DNA of 49,868 nucleotides from Hydrogenophaga sp. (GCA_016741995.1 JACVCO010000001.1:277501-327368); one strand, 5' to 3'; numbered from the stretch's first letter, positions 16,779 to 27,451 are shown. Notes: a model not told the origin generated them from the letters alone. Translations and numbers: made by a program.

Positions 16779-16957
16779 AAATTTGTGCTGCGGTGCGCCA
16801 TCCCCGCCAACCCCCTCGTCAACCCGCACACAGCGCCCCGATGTCACGCAAGCCATTGATTCATAAGGCGTTTGTTGACTGCCTGTTTTCTGAGCAATCT
16901 AAGCAAGGTGTTGATTTTCAAGGGCCGCGGCGGCGCAAAAGGCAACTATCAACAAAG

Positions 16958-16966
16958 TTATCCACA
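16958..16966 (+). promoter_or_regulatory. Consensus DnaA box 2
   Basis: TTATCCACA is the strongest form of the DnaA box. It lies 86 bp before the priA start and in the same orientation as box 1, 188 bp from it. The flanking ATCAACAAAG resembles sequence common beside DnaA boxes in bacterial origins. Confidence 0.65.
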
Positions 16967-17051
16967 GAAGCGTTGGATATGTTCCGCAGCCCTTTGACAT
17001 CAAGCACTTAGCGCCGGTTTCGCCGACGAACGTGAGGAACTTCGCATAACC

Positions 17052-19124
17052 ATGTGTCACTGGCCCGCCGTGGTGGTGGCCACCCCGGCACACAGCGGGG
17101 TGGGCGACGCCCTGAGCTACCGCAGCGAGCAGCCGCTGGCGCCGGGCACGCTGGTGCGCGTGCCCCTGGGCGCGCGCGAGGTGCTGGGCATCGTCTGGCG
17201 CTGCGACGAGGCACCGCCCGACGGCCTGGCCCCCGAGCAGGCGCGCGACGTGGCCCAGGTGCTGGCCGCGCTGCCACCGCTGGACGCCACCTGGCGCGAG
17301 CTGGTGGCCTTTGCCGCGCGCTACTACCAGCGCGCGATCGGCGAGGTGGCGCTGGCCGCGCTGCCGCCGCCGCTGCGCGACCTCACGCCCGAGCAACTGG
17401 CGCGCCGCCTCAAGCGCCCGGCGCGCGCCGCCGCCAGCGCCGTGGCGGCCGATGGGCAACGCGCGCTCAGCCCCGAGCAGGCTGCGGCGCTGGCCGCGAT
17501 CGGCGACGCCCCCGCCCCGGCCCTGCTGTTCGGCACCACCGGCAGCGGCAAGACCGAGGTCTACCTGCAGGCCTGCGCCCGCGCGCTGGATGCCGACCCG
17601 GGCGCCCAGGTGCTGGTGCTGGTGCCCGAGATCAACCTCACCCCGCAGCTCGAAGAACGCTTTCGCGCGCGCTTTGCCGGCGTGCACGGCGACGAGGCCG
17701 TGGTGAGCCTGCACAGTGGCATGACGCCGCCGCAGCGCCTGGGGGCGTGGATCGCCGCGCACACCGGGCGGGCGCGCATCGTGCTGGGCACGCGGTTGGC
17801 GGTGTTCGCCAGCCTGCCGGGCTTGAAGCTCATCGTCGTCGACGAGGAGCACGACCCGAGCTACAAAAGCCAGGACGGCGCGCGCTACTCGGCGCGCGAC
17901 CTGGCCATCTACCGCGCCAAGGTGAGCGGCGCGCGCGTGGTGCTGGGTTCGGCCACGCCCTCGCTGGAGAGCTGGCACGCCAGCGAGCAGGGCCGCTACC
18001 AGCGCCTGGCCATGCCCTCGCGCATCGGCGGCGGCGCACTGCCGCGGCTGCGCCTGGTGGACATGAACCACCAACCCAAGGGCGCGCTGATCGCGCCGCC
18101 GCTGCTGGCCGCCATGGGCGAGCGCATCGCGCGCGGCGAGCAGTGCCTGGTGCTGATCAACCGCCGCGGTTACGCGCCGGTGCTGGCCTGCCACGCCTGC
18201 GGCTGGAAGAGCGGCTGCCCGCATTGCAGCGCCTACCGCGTGTTCCACAAGCTCGACCGCACGCTGCGCTGCCACCACTGCGGCTTCACGCAGCGCGTGC
18301 CGCGCGCCTGCCCCGACTGCGGCAACCTCGACATCGAGCCCATCGGCCGCGGCACCGAGCAGGTGGAAGAACAACTCACCGGCCTGCTGGCCGACGCGCG
18401 CCGCCCCGACGGCGGCCCCGCGCGCGTGGCGCGCATGGACGCCGACACCACCAAGGCCAAGGGCAGCCTGGAGGCGCAACTGGCCGCGCTGCACGCGGGC
18501 GAGGTGGACGTGCTGGTGGGCACGCAGATGATCGCCAAAGGGCACGACTTCCGCCGCATCACGCTGGTCGCCGCCATCAACGCCGACGCCGCGCTGTTCG
18601 CGAGCGACCACCGCGCGCCCGAGCGCCTGTTCTCGCTGCTGCTGCAGGCCGCGGGCCGTGCCGGGCGCGACGCCGCGCACAGCGCCTCCAGCGAGTTGTG
18701 GGTGCAGACCTGGCACCCGGAACACAAGCTTTTTGCGCACCTGCGCGCGCACGACTACCCGGGCTTCGCGAACACCGAACTGGCCGACCGGCAGGCCGCG
18801 GCCATGCCGCCGTTCGCGCACCAGGCGCTGCTGCGCGCCGACGCGCGCACGCAGGAGGCCGCGCAAGGTTTTCTCAAGGCCGCTGCACTCGCCGCGCAGG
18901 GCCTGCCCGCGCGCGAGGCCATCACGCTCTACCCCGCGGTGCCGCTCACGATCCAGCGCGTGGCCAACGTGGAGCGTGCGCAGTTGCTCATCGAAAGCGA
19001 TTCGCGCGCGGCGCTACAGCGCTTCCTCACGGCCTGGCAGCCACTGCTGCTGCAGTCGCGCAGCGCGCCCGAGGCGCGCGGCCTGATCCGCTACGCGGTC
19101 GACGTGGATCCGCTGTCGCTCTGA
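17052..19124 (+). CDS. priA: Primosomal replication-restart helicase PriA
   Basis: A 690-aa superfamily 2 3'-to-5' helicase that loads DnaB at collapsed forks. An N-terminal DNA-binding domain (about 1–105) is followed by Walker A GTTGSGKTEV near 161, the DEEH box in LIVVDEEHDPSYKSQDG, and the zinc-binding cysteine pairs CHACGWKSGCPHC, CHHCGF and CPDCG in the helicase insertion. GTQMIAKGHDF and LLQAAGRAGR are motifs V and VI. The length is near that of E. coli PriA (732). The upstream gap with DnaA boxes suggests possible DnaA-linked control. Confidence 0.96.
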   Translation: MCHWPAVVVATPAHSGVGDALSYRSEQPLAPGTLVRVPLGAREVLGIVWRCDEAPPDGLAPEQARDVAQVLAALPPLDATWRELVAFAARYYQRAIGEVALAALPPPLRDLTPEQLARRLKRPARAAASAVAADGQRALSPEQAAALAAIGDAPAPALLFGTTGSGKTEVYLQACARALDADPGAQVLVLVPEINLTPQLEERFRARFAGVHGDEAVVSLHSGMTPPQRLGAWIAAHTGRARIVLGTRLAVFASLPGLKLIVVDEEHDPSYKSQDGARYSARDLAIYRAKVSGARVVLGSATPSLESWHASEQGRYQRLAMPSRIGGGALPRLRLVDMNHQPKGALIAPPLLAAMGERIARGEQCLVLINRRGYAPVLACHACGWKSGCPHCSAYRVFHKLDRTLRCHHCGFTQRVPRACPDCGNLDIEPIGRGTEQVEEQLTGLLADARRPDGGPARVARMDADTTKAKGSLEAQLAALHAGEVDVLVGTQMIAKGHDFRRITLVAAINADAALFASDHRAPERLFSLLLQAAGRAGRDAAHSASSELWVQTWHPEHKLFAHLRAHDYPGFANTELADRQAAAMPPFAHQALLRADARTQEAAQGFLKAAALAAQGLPAREAITLYPAVPLTIQRVANVERAQLLIESDSRAALQRFLTAWQPLLLQSRSAPEARGLIRYAVDVDPLSL

Positions 19125-19142
19125 CGCCGGGGCGAACGCGGT

Positions 19143-19562
19143 TCAGGTGGCCGCCGGCAACGCGGCGTGCGCGCACAGCGCCTCCACCGTGTGCACCACG
19201 TCGTGGATCTTGAATGGCTGCAGCAACAAGCGGCGGATGCCCAGCGCCTTCAGCCGCTGCACCGTGGGCGCGTCGACGCCGCTGGCCATCACGGCCACGG
19301 GCGCCTCGGCCGGGCTGGAGAAGCCCCCGTTGCGCAGCTTCGTGATGAGTTCGATCGCGGCCACGGGCTCGGCCAGCGAGAGGAACCACACGTCCATGGG
19401 TTGCGACTGCAGCACCTGCTGCCCCACCGACAGGCTGGCGGCCTGGTGCACCCGCGCGAGCTGGAGCTCGCGGCACACCCCGGCCACGGTGCTGCGCACC
19501 AGACCGTCGGGCTCGACCAGCAGGAGCTGGGGCAGCGGCGTCTGCAGGCTGATCGCGCTCAT
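19143..19562 (-). CDS. Degenerate response-regulator receiver domain protein
   Basis: A 139-aa single-domain protein with a receiver-like fold: LLLVEPDGLVR keeps the first acidic strand end, but the phosphoacceptor position in DVWFLSLAEP is Ser62 rather than Asp, and the conserved Lys of the KPF motif is Gln115 (LLLQPF). It therefore should not accept phosphate in the usual way and may be a constitutive protein-binding module. Its ATG overlaps the stop of the GAF-domain gene (19559–19562), implying coupled translation and joint function. It converges on priA with an 18-bp gap. Confidence 0.7.
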   Translation of the reverse strand: MSAISLQTPLPQLLLVEPDGLVRSTVAGVCRELQLARVHQAASLSVGQQVLQSQPMDVWFLSLAEPVAAIELITKLRNGGFSSPAEAPVAVMASGVDAPTVQRLKALGIRRLLLQPFKIHDVVHTVEALCAHAALPAAT

Positions 19563-20056
19563 CGCTCCAGCTCCTGCCGCACCATCTCCTCGACCACCAG
19601 ATCGCGCAGCGAGCCCAGGATGGCCAGGCCCACGCGGCCCATCTCGCGGGGGCGGCGGTCCATCACGCACAGCGCGCCCACCGCCGGGCCGTAGGGCAGG
19701 CGCAGCACGGCGCCGGCGTAGAAGCGCACCCAGGGCGAGCCGTTGACCTGCGGGTTCGCGCGAAAGCGTTCGTCCTTCAGCGCATCAGGCACCACCAGGA
19801 ACTGGCGCTCCAGGATAGTGTGGCCGCAGAACGAGAGGTCGCGCGGCGTTTCGGCCGCTTCCAGGCCGAAGTTGGACTTGGCCCATTGCCGGTCGCGGTC
19901 CACCAGCGACACGCTGGCCATGGGCATCTCGAACTCGCTCATCGCAAAGCGCGTGATGCGGTCGAAACGCTCTTCGGGCGGGGTGTCGAGGATCAGCAGT
20001 TCGCGCAGGGCTTTCAGGCGCGCGTCCTCGTCCACGGGGGTGGGGGCAGCGATCAT
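19559..20056 (-). CDS. GAF-domain sensory protein
   Basis: A 165-aa stand-alone GAF domain. It begins at ATG 20056 after AGGA, with the usual lead RLKALRELLILDTPPEERFDRI, then ASVSLVDRDRQWAKS and RDLSFCGHTILE, typical of GAF domains that bind small ligands or haem/bilin-like cofactors; Cys and His in SFCGHTI could be ligands. There is no output domain, so it probably passes its signal to a partner, most simply the overlapping pseudo-receiver. A perfect 6-bp inverted repeat lies upstream (20105–20122). Ligand unknown. Confidence 0.85.
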   Translation of the reverse strand: MIAAPTPVDEDARLKALRELLILDTPPEERFDRITRFAMSEFEMPMASVSLVDRDRQWAKSNFGLEAAETPRDLSFCGHTILERQFLVVPDALKDERFRANPQVNGSPWVRFYAGAVLRLPYGPAVGALCVMDRRPREMGRVGLAILGSLRDLVVEEMVRQELER

Positions 20057-20104
20057 GGTTCCTCCCGGGCGAACCGCCGCCCGAGTTTTTTGTATCGGCA
20101 GCAT

Positions 20105-20122
20105 GCCTACGATTCTGTAGGC
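20105..20122. promoter_or_regulatory. Inverted repeat upstream of the GAF gene
   Basis: GCCTAC–GATTCT–GTAGGC is a perfect 6-bp inverted repeat with a 6-nt spacer, 49 bp before the GAF-gene start and about 95 bp beyond the katG stop. It is well placed for an operator of the GAF/pseudo-receiver pair. No matching regulator is identified. Confidence 0.4.
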
Positions 20123-20164
20123 CCCGTGTTGAACTTTCGTGTCGAGCGGGTAAGCCGAAAGACA

Positions 20165-20195
20165 AAGCCCCGCGGGCCGGGGCACCGCGGGGCTT
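20165..20195 (-). terminator. Intrinsic terminator of katG
   Basis: AAGCCCCGCGG (20165–20175) pairs perfectly with CCGCGGGGCTT (20185–20195) around a 9-nt loop. Read on the minus strand it lies 21 bp after the katG stop and is followed by TTTGTCTTTC. Confidence 0.85.
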
Positions 20196-20216
20196 CGGGG
20201 GAACCGATCCGGTGAA

Positions 20217-22430
<2,214 letters not shown>

Positions 22431-22472
22431 CTAGTGAGCGCGTCGCGATTCGTCCATGCGGTAGTTCGGATT

Positions 22473-22499
22473 GAATCAATAGCACATGACTATCGATTC
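22473..22499 (-). promoter_or_regulatory. OxyR-like operator upstream of katG
   Basis: GAATCAATAG and CTATCGATTC form a 10-bp inverted repeat with one mismatch around a 7-nt spacer. The inner part ATAG-N7-CTAT equals the half-consensus of OxyR, a LysR-type peroxide sensor. It lies 103 bp before the katG start. The outer tandem OxyR half-sites are not clearly present, so the regulator is inferred. Confidence 0.6.
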
Positions 22500-22524
22500 A
22501 GCGCACCCCCATGGGATCCGCGTT

Positions 22525-23511
22525 TCAAGTCAGCAACGTGACCGCACCCGAGAAGGTGAGGAAGGCCGCCGCGGTGGTGACCAGGATGATGCGGGCGATG
22601 CGCCCGTTGTCGGCGCCGAAGCGCTCGGCCAGCAGCGAGACGTTGCTGGCGCTGGGCAGGGCCGCGGCGAGCACCATCACCGTGAGCGCTTCGCTGGAGA
22701 GGCCCAGGCCAAGCCGCATGGCCACCAGCCCCACCCCCAGCACCAGCAGCGGGTGGGCGAAAAGCTTGATGGCCGCCACCGGCAGGTAGTCGGCCACGGG
22801 CATGGGGTGGTTGGCCGTCATCTGCGCGCGCGCCAGCACCGCGCCGATGGTGAACAGGGCCACCGGCGAGGCCGCGTCGGCCAGCAGCCACACGGTTTTC
22901 TCCACCGGCTCGGGGAAGCGGAAAGCCCAGGCCGAGGCCACGCCCCCAAGGATGATGGCCCAGGGCATGGGGTTGGTGAGCACGCCCTTGAGCGCCTTGC
23001 GTGCCGCACCGAACACGGCCGAACGGCCATCGCCGCCGCCCTCGTCCAGGCGCGAGAGCGCGATGCACAGCGACGAGGTGATCACCATGTCGACCACCAT
23101 GGTGAGGATCACCGTGCCCGCGGACGACGCGCCGAGCAGCGCCACGATCAGCGGCACGCCCATGAAGCCCGAGTTCGGGAACGCGGCCACCAGCGCCCCG
23201 AAAGCGGCGTCGTTCCAGCGGATGCGCGCGTTGAGCGTGAGCGCGATGGTGACGCCCACGATCACCAGCCCGCACAACAGGTACAGGCCGGCCACGCGCA
23301 GGTCGAGCAGCTGCGCGATCGGCGTGGTGGAGCCGAAGCGGAACAGCATGCACGGCAACGCAAAGAACAGCACGAAGCCGTTGAGCCCGGGGATCGCCTC
23401 CAGCGGCAGCATGCGCCGCCGCGCCGCCACGTAGCCGGCGAGCACGAGCGCGAAGAAGGGAAAAGTGACGAGCAGGACCTGCAGCACGGGCGGGATTGTG
23501 TCAGGCCGCAT
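22525..23511 (-). CDS. AEC-family (auxin efflux carrier-like) transporter
   Basis: A 328-aa inner-membrane protein with about ten hydrophobic helices in two halves. Recognisable AEC features include GYVAARRRMLP, LFFALPCMLFRF, AFPNSGFMGVPLI and the C-terminal AAALPSASNVSLLAERFG. Members transport malate, malonate or other small anions; the substrate is unassigned here. The start is ATG 23511, with an in-frame ATG at 23523 as alternative; neither has a clear ribosome binding site. It is divergent from the Rep helicase gene, and the OxyR-like katG operator lies just beyond its stop. Confidence 0.87.
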   Translation of the reverse strand: MRPDTIPPVLQVLLVTFPFFALVLAGYVAARRRMLPLEAIPGLNGFVLFFALPCMLFRFGSTTPIAQLLDLRVAGLYLLCGLVIVGVTIALTLNARIRWNDAAFGALVAAFPNSGFMGVPLIVALLGASSAGTVILTMVVDMVITSSLCIALSRLDEGGGDGRSAVFGAARKALKGVLTNPMPWAIILGGVASAWAFRFPEPVEKTVWLLADAASPVALFTIGAVLARAQMTANHPMPVADYLPVAAIKLFAHPLLVLGVGLVAMRLGLGLSSEALTVMVLAAALPSASNVSLLAERFGADNGRIARIILVTTAAAFLTFSGAVTLLT

Positions 23512-23589
23512 CGGCCGCACCATGGCGCGTGACCGCTTCGCGACACCCCCGCTCGCTATGATCCCCCGCTTTGCCCCGCCGCCTTGCCC

Positions 23590-25650
23590 ATGTCCGCCGG
23601 TTTGAACCTCGCCCAGCTTGAAGCCGTGAACCACCTGGGCGGGCCGTGCCTGGTGCTGGCCGGTGCGGGCTCGGGCAAGACGCGCGTGATCACGCACAAG
23701 ATCGCGCGGCTGATCCAGGCCGGGCTGGCCGCGGACCGCATCGCGGCCATCACCTTCACCAACAAGGCCGCGGCCGAAATGCGCGAACGCGCCGGGCAGC
23801 TGGTGGGGCGCGACGCGAAGAAGGTGCTGATCTGCACCTTCCACGCGCTGGGCGTGCGCCTGCTGCGCGAGGACGGCGAGGCGCTGGGCCTGAAGAAGCA
23901 GTTCAGCATCCTCGACACCGACGACATCACCAGCCTGCTGAAGGATTGCGGCACCACCACCGACGCGGCCACCGCGCGCCAGTGGCAATGGGCCATCAGC
24001 GCCTGGAAGAGTGCGGGGCTGAACGCCGCGGCCGCGCTGGCGCAGGCCCGCGACGAGAGCGAACGCACCACCGCGCTCATCATGCAGCGCTACGAGGAGC
24101 GCCTGGTGGCCTACCAGGCGGTGGATTTCGACGATCTCATCGCGCTGCCACTGAAGCTGCTGAGCGAGCACGCCGAGGTGCGCGAGAAGTGGCAGAAGAA
24201 GATGGGCCACGTGCTGGTGGACGAGTACCAGGACACCAACGCCACACAGTACGAACTGCTCAAGCTGCTGGTGGGCGAGCGCGCGCGCTTCACCGCGGTG
24301 GGCGACGACGACCAGTCCATCTACGGCTGGCGTGGCGCCACGCTCGACAACCTGAAGCGCCTGCCGCAGGACTTTCCCGAACTCAAGGTCATCAAACTGG
24401 AGCAGAACTACCGCTCCACCAGCGCCATCCTGCGCGCGGCCAACAACGTCATCGGCCCCAACCCCAAGCTGTATCCCAAGACGCTGTGGAGCGAGCTGGG
24501 TGAGGGTGAGCCGGTGCGCGTGGTCGATGCCGACAACGAAGAACACGAGGCCGAGCGCGCGGTGCTGCGCATCCAGGGCCTGCGCGCGAATTCGCAGCAC
24601 AAGGAGTGGCGCGATTTCGCGGTGCTCTACCGCGCCAACCACCAGGCCCGCAGCTTCGAGCAGGCGCTGCGCAAGGCGCAGATTCCGTACAAGGTGTCGG
24701 GCGGGCAGAGCTTCTTCGACAAGGCCGAGATCCGCGACCTGTGCGCCTGGTTGCGCCTGATCACCAACAACGACGACGACCCGGCCTTCCTGCGCGCGGC
24801 CACCACACCCAAGCGGGGCATCGGCCACACCACGCTGCAGCAGCTCGGCGCGTTCGCCACGCAATACAAGCTCAGCCTGTTCGCCGCGCTGTTCTCGCAC
24901 TCGCTGCCGAGCGCGGTGTCGGGCCGCGCCATCGCCGCGCTGCACGAGTTCGGCCGCCAGGTGAACGACCTGGAATACCGCGCGCGCCACACCGTGGGCC
25001 ACGAAGCGGCGCGCGCCTTCCTCACCGAATGGTTGAAGGACATCGGCTACGAACAGCATCTGTTCGACAACGAAGACAACGACAAGGTGGCCGCGGCGCG
25101 CTGGGGCAACGTGCAGGAGTTTTGCGACTGGGTGGCGGGTCGCTGCGGCGGGCAGATCGACGACGCGGCGGGCACGCAAGTGGAGAGCGAGCGCAAGAGC
25201 CTGCTCGAGGTCGTGCAGACCATCGCCCTCATCTCCACGCTCTCCGAACGCGAGCAGGACCAGAACGTGGTGACGCTCTCGACGTTGCACGCATCGAAAG
25301 GCCTGGAGTGGCCGCACGTGGTGCTGGCGGGCGTGAACGAGGGCCTGCTGCCGTTCAAGATCGACGACGAAGAGGCCGGTGGCGAGGCCCAACTGGTGCG
25401 CATTCAGGAAGAGCGGCGCCTGATGTACGTGGGCATCACGCGCGCGCAGCGCACGCTGGCGGTGAGCTGGCTCAAGCGCCGCAAGAAGGGCCGCGAGAGC
25501 GTGCCCGGCGCACCGAGCCGCTTCATCGCCGAGATGGCGCTGGACAAAGCCACGGTGAAGGAAGACCCGCGCGAAAAGCTCAAGGCGCTGCGCGCCGAGT
25601 TCGCCAAGCGCGCACAGGACGGCGCCGACGCCAGCAAGGCACAGGCATGA
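23590..25650 (+). CDS. rep: UvrD/Rep-family ATP-dependent DNA helicase
   Basis: A 686-aa superfamily 1A 3'-to-5' helicase closest in length and sequence to Rep. It begins LNLAQLEAVNHLGGPCLVLA, with Walker A AGAGSGKTRV near 24–33, motif Ia TFTNKAAAEMRER, the Walker B box VLVDEYQDTNATQ, motif III GDDDQSIYGWRGA, LEQNYRST, STLHASKGLEWPHV and the arginine finger VGITRAQRTL. It probably removes obstacles ahead of replication forks. TATGAT at 23557–23562 may be its −10. A secreted-protein gene overlaps its stop by 4 nt. Assignment to Rep rather than UvrD or PcrA rests on the N-terminus and length. Confidence 0.9.
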   Translation: MSAGLNLAQLEAVNHLGGPCLVLAGAGSGKTRVITHKIARLIQAGLAADRIAAITFTNKAAAEMRERAGQLVGRDAKKVLICTFHALGVRLLREDGEALGLKKQFSILDTDDITSLLKDCGTTTDAATARQWQWAISAWKSAGLNAAAALAQARDESERTTALIMQRYEERLVAYQAVDFDDLIALPLKLLSEHAEVREKWQKKMGHVLVDEYQDTNATQYELLKLLVGERARFTAVGDDDQSIYGWRGATLDNLKRLPQDFPELKVIKLEQNYRSTSAILRAANNVIGPNPKLYPKTLWSELGEGEPVRVVDADNEEHEAERAVLRIQGLRANSQHKEWRDFAVLYRANHQARSFEQALRKAQIPYKVSGGQSFFDKAEIRDLCAWLRLITNNDDDPAFLRAATTPKRGIGHTTLQQLGAFATQYKLSLFAALFSHSLPSAVSGRAIAALHEFGRQVNDLEYRARHTVGHEAARAFLTEWLKDIGYEQHLFDNEDNDKVAAARWGNVQEFCDWVAGRCGGQIDDAAGTQVESERKSLLEVVQTIALISTLSEREQDQNVVTLSTLHASKGLEWPHVVLAGVNEGLLPFKIDDEEAGGEAQLVRIQEERRLMYVGITRAQRTLAVSWLKRRKKGRESVPGAPSRFIAEMALDKATVKEDPREKLKALRAEFAKRAQDGADASKAQA

Positions 25651-26144
25651 ACGCGCGCATCCGATGGCTTGGCCTGCTGGGCGTGGCCGCGGCACTGCAG
25701 GCCCATGCGCAACCCGCGTCCACACCACCCATGGGCGCATCCGACACCGCCTGCACCGTGCACGAGCACCTGCCGCCCGCGCAACTCGGCGGCGACTGGG
25801 AAGCGTTCTTCTGGCCCGAGGGCGGCTCACCCGAGCGCCCCACCGACCGCGGCCACCTGCGCCTCGAACGCCACCCCGAGTACACCGCCGGCGTGCGCGG
25901 CGACCTCGTGCGCGGCAGCGGCGGCCAGATGCGCGCGTCGCGCGTGTCGGGTGACGTCACCGAGGGCGCGTTCCACCTCGATGAGTCCAACGACGGCAAA
26001 GCCATGTCCGCCGTCTGGAGCGGTCAGGCCCTCGATTGCGGCGGCCGCCTCACCATCACCGGCACACGCCGCCCGGCCGAAGGCAGCGATTCACCCGACC
26101 CCGTGCAGGCGTTCCGCCTGCAGCGCTTTCCCGGCTGGCGCTGA
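25647..26144 (+). CDS. Secreted protein of unknown function, coupled to the Rep helicase gene
   Basis: A 165-aa protein with a signal peptide of about 22 residues ending in AQAHAQ. The mature part has two cysteines (in SDTACTVHE and QALDCGGRL) that may form a disulfide, and a compact pattern of Gly, Arg and acidic residues suggesting a β-rich fold: LGGDWEAFFWPEGGS, SGDVTEGAFHLDESNDG. I do not recognise the family. Its ATG overlaps the helicase stop by 4 nt, so it is probably expressed with that gene, although one acts on DNA and the other is exported. Confidence 0.7.
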   Translation: MNARIRWLGLLGVAAALQAHAQPASTPPMGASDTACTVHEHLPPAQLGGDWEAFFWPEGGSPERPTDRGHLRLERHPEYTAGVRGDLVRGSGGQMRASRVSGDVTEGAFHLDESNDGKAMSAVWSGQALDCGGRLTITGTRRPAEGSDSPDPVQAFRLQRFPGWR

Positions 26145-26156
26145 GCGCGCCGCGGC

Positions 26157-26375
26157 TCACGGGTCGAGCTGCTTCGCCCGCTCGGGCGGGATCTCCAGCG
26201 CTTTCTGCACGTCCTGCTGCACCTGCTGCTGGGTGCGCTTCGCGTTCTCCAGCTCCTGCTGCTTGACGGCCGCGCCGGTGGCGGCCGAACCCACGGCTTC
26301 GGCGCCGCAAGCGGTGAGCAAGGCAACGATCGCGGTGACAGCGATGCAGCGGGTCAACAGACGATGCGTGGGCAT
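26157..26375 (-). CDS. Small predicted lipoprotein
   Basis: A 72-aa protein with an N-terminal hydrophobic helix ending in LLTACG, a lipobox (Leu-Thr-Ala-Cys), so Cys would be lipidated after cleavage. The mature part is about 50 residues, rich in Gln, Glu and Lys (VKQQELENAKRTQQQVQ), and looks like a short amphipathic or coiled-coil helix. It converges on the secreted-protein gene with 12 bp between. No function is recognised; membrane anchoring in the periplasm is the only supported statement. Confidence 0.65.
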   Translation of the reverse strand: MPTHRLLTRCIAVTAIVALLTACGAEAVGSAATGAAVKQQELENAKRTQQQVQQDVQKALEIPPERAKQLDP

Positions 26376-26419
26376 GGGTGGGCGAAAAGAAGGCAGGGGA
26401 TGCGTCGGCGAGCTCATTG

Positions 26420-27451
26420 TCAAGCCGGTGCGCGCCGCCACGACAGCCACCGATCGCAGAAGCGCTGAACCCCGGTGCCGACCCCGATCGACAAACCCCA
26501 GGCCAGCGCCACGAACATCCAGGCGTTCCTCAGGCCATCGAGATCGAACCGCTCCCACAAGCCACTGACCATCACGATCACCGCGAAGTGGCAAACGAAC
26601 ACGCTGTAGGACACGTCGCTCAGGTGCTCCACCCAGCGACGCCCGAGGTGCCTGGCGCCGCGCCAGGTGACGTGGGAGCCCGCACACAGCGCGAGCGCCG
26701 TCACCAAAGCCAGCACCGGGCGCGGTCTCGGGTCCAGCCCGGCATCGATCACCAGCACGGCCACCGTCAGCCACCAGCACCAGCGGGCCCGGGCGCCGGC
26801 CTTGGACCACGCCGCCAGTGCTCCCAGGCCATAGGCCGACAGGAAATAGATCGCCCAGACATCGAGCCCCGGTTGGCGGCTGAAGAACAGCAACGACGCC
26901 GCGGTGGCGATGGCCACCACGATCGGCGCCGCAGAATCGGCCAGGGGCCGCTGCGCCCCCCGCGTCGCGTGCGCCAGCACGACGAACAGCGCGTACAGCT
27001 GCAGATCGATCGCGACATACCAGACGCCCGCCGACAGCGCCGGCACACGCAGCACGTCCTGCAGGAAAAACACGTGGGCCAGAAAGACCCCCACCGACGG
27101 CAGCGGCGACAACCACTCCTCATGCCCCAGTTCGCCCCCCACCACGGCGGTGGCCAGGATCACCAGAACCAACGCCACCAGCAGTTGCGGTGCCAGCCGC
27201 AGATAGCGTTGCCCGATCTGCGGCACCGGCGCCAGCGCGCTGCGCCGCCCCAGCGACTGCGCGGTGAGAAAACCCCCGATGACGAGAAACGGCTGCACCG
27301 CCAGGCGGCCATGCTGCGACAGGAAGTCCACCAGCGCGGGCCACGCGGCCGCGACCCAGTCGGTCATCGGCGCATACAGCGACAGGTGGTGCAGCACGAT
27401 GAGCTGCGACGCCACGGCCTTGGTGCCGTCGATCAATGCCGAGCGGTTCAT
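26420..27451 (-). CDS. Acyltransferase-3-family membrane protein
   Basis: A 343-aa protein with about ten membrane helices, the Acyl_transf_3 family (OatA/NodX-like) that transfers acyl groups to surface sugars. The first helix has the usual LIDGTKAVASQLIVLHHLS, with the family's conserved His pair; VQPFLVIGGFLT is the second conserved block and SYSVFVCHF the last. The ATG at 27451 fits the family's N-terminus. No polysaccharide genes are adjacent, so the acceptor is unknown. It lies at the left side of an accessory patch. Confidence 0.85.
   Translation of the reverse strand: MNRSALIDGTKAVASQLIVLHHLSLYAPMTDWVAAAWPALVDFLSQHGRLAVQPFLVIGGFLTAQSLGRRSALAPVPQIGQRYLRLAPQLLVALVLVILATAVVGGELGHEEWLSPLPSVGVFLAHVFFLQDVLRVPALSAGVWYVAIDLQLYALFVVLAHATRGAQRPLADSAAPIVVAIATAASLLFFSRQPGLDVWAIYFLSAYGLGALAAWSKAGARARWCWWLTVAVLVIDAGLDPRPRPVLALVTALALCAGSHVTWRGARHLGRRWVEHLSDVSYSVFVCHFAVIVMVSGLWERFDLDGLRNAWMFVALAWGLSIGVGTGVQRFCDRWLSWRRAPA

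Larger units (their letters stand above)
16649..17051 (+). promoter_or_regulatory. Long hemE–priA intergenic region with DnaA boxes and a possible priA promoter
   Basis: No convincing gene lies in this 400-bp stretch, which is visibly richer in A and T than its surroundings. It contains two consensus DnaA boxes (16770–16778 and 16958–16966), a 7-bp-armed palindrome overlapping the first box (16774–16788), a TTGACA at 16756–16761 and a plausible promoter TTGACT–17 nt–TCTAAG (16875–16903) facing priA. TTTGTTGA (16871–16878) is inverted at 16949–16956. It may regulate priA through DnaA or serve as a DnaA-binding locus; this is inference. Confidence 0.5.

Noticed and set aside
16605..17011. Small overlapping open frames (79–84 codons) between hemE and priA
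   Set aside because: No ribosome binding site, no recognisable domain, and the region is better explained as regulatory.
16649..17051. Chromosomal origin of replication
   Set aside because: Only two DnaA boxes, no dnaA or dnaN nearby and no clear AT-rich unwinding repeats. Kept only as a DnaA-binding region.
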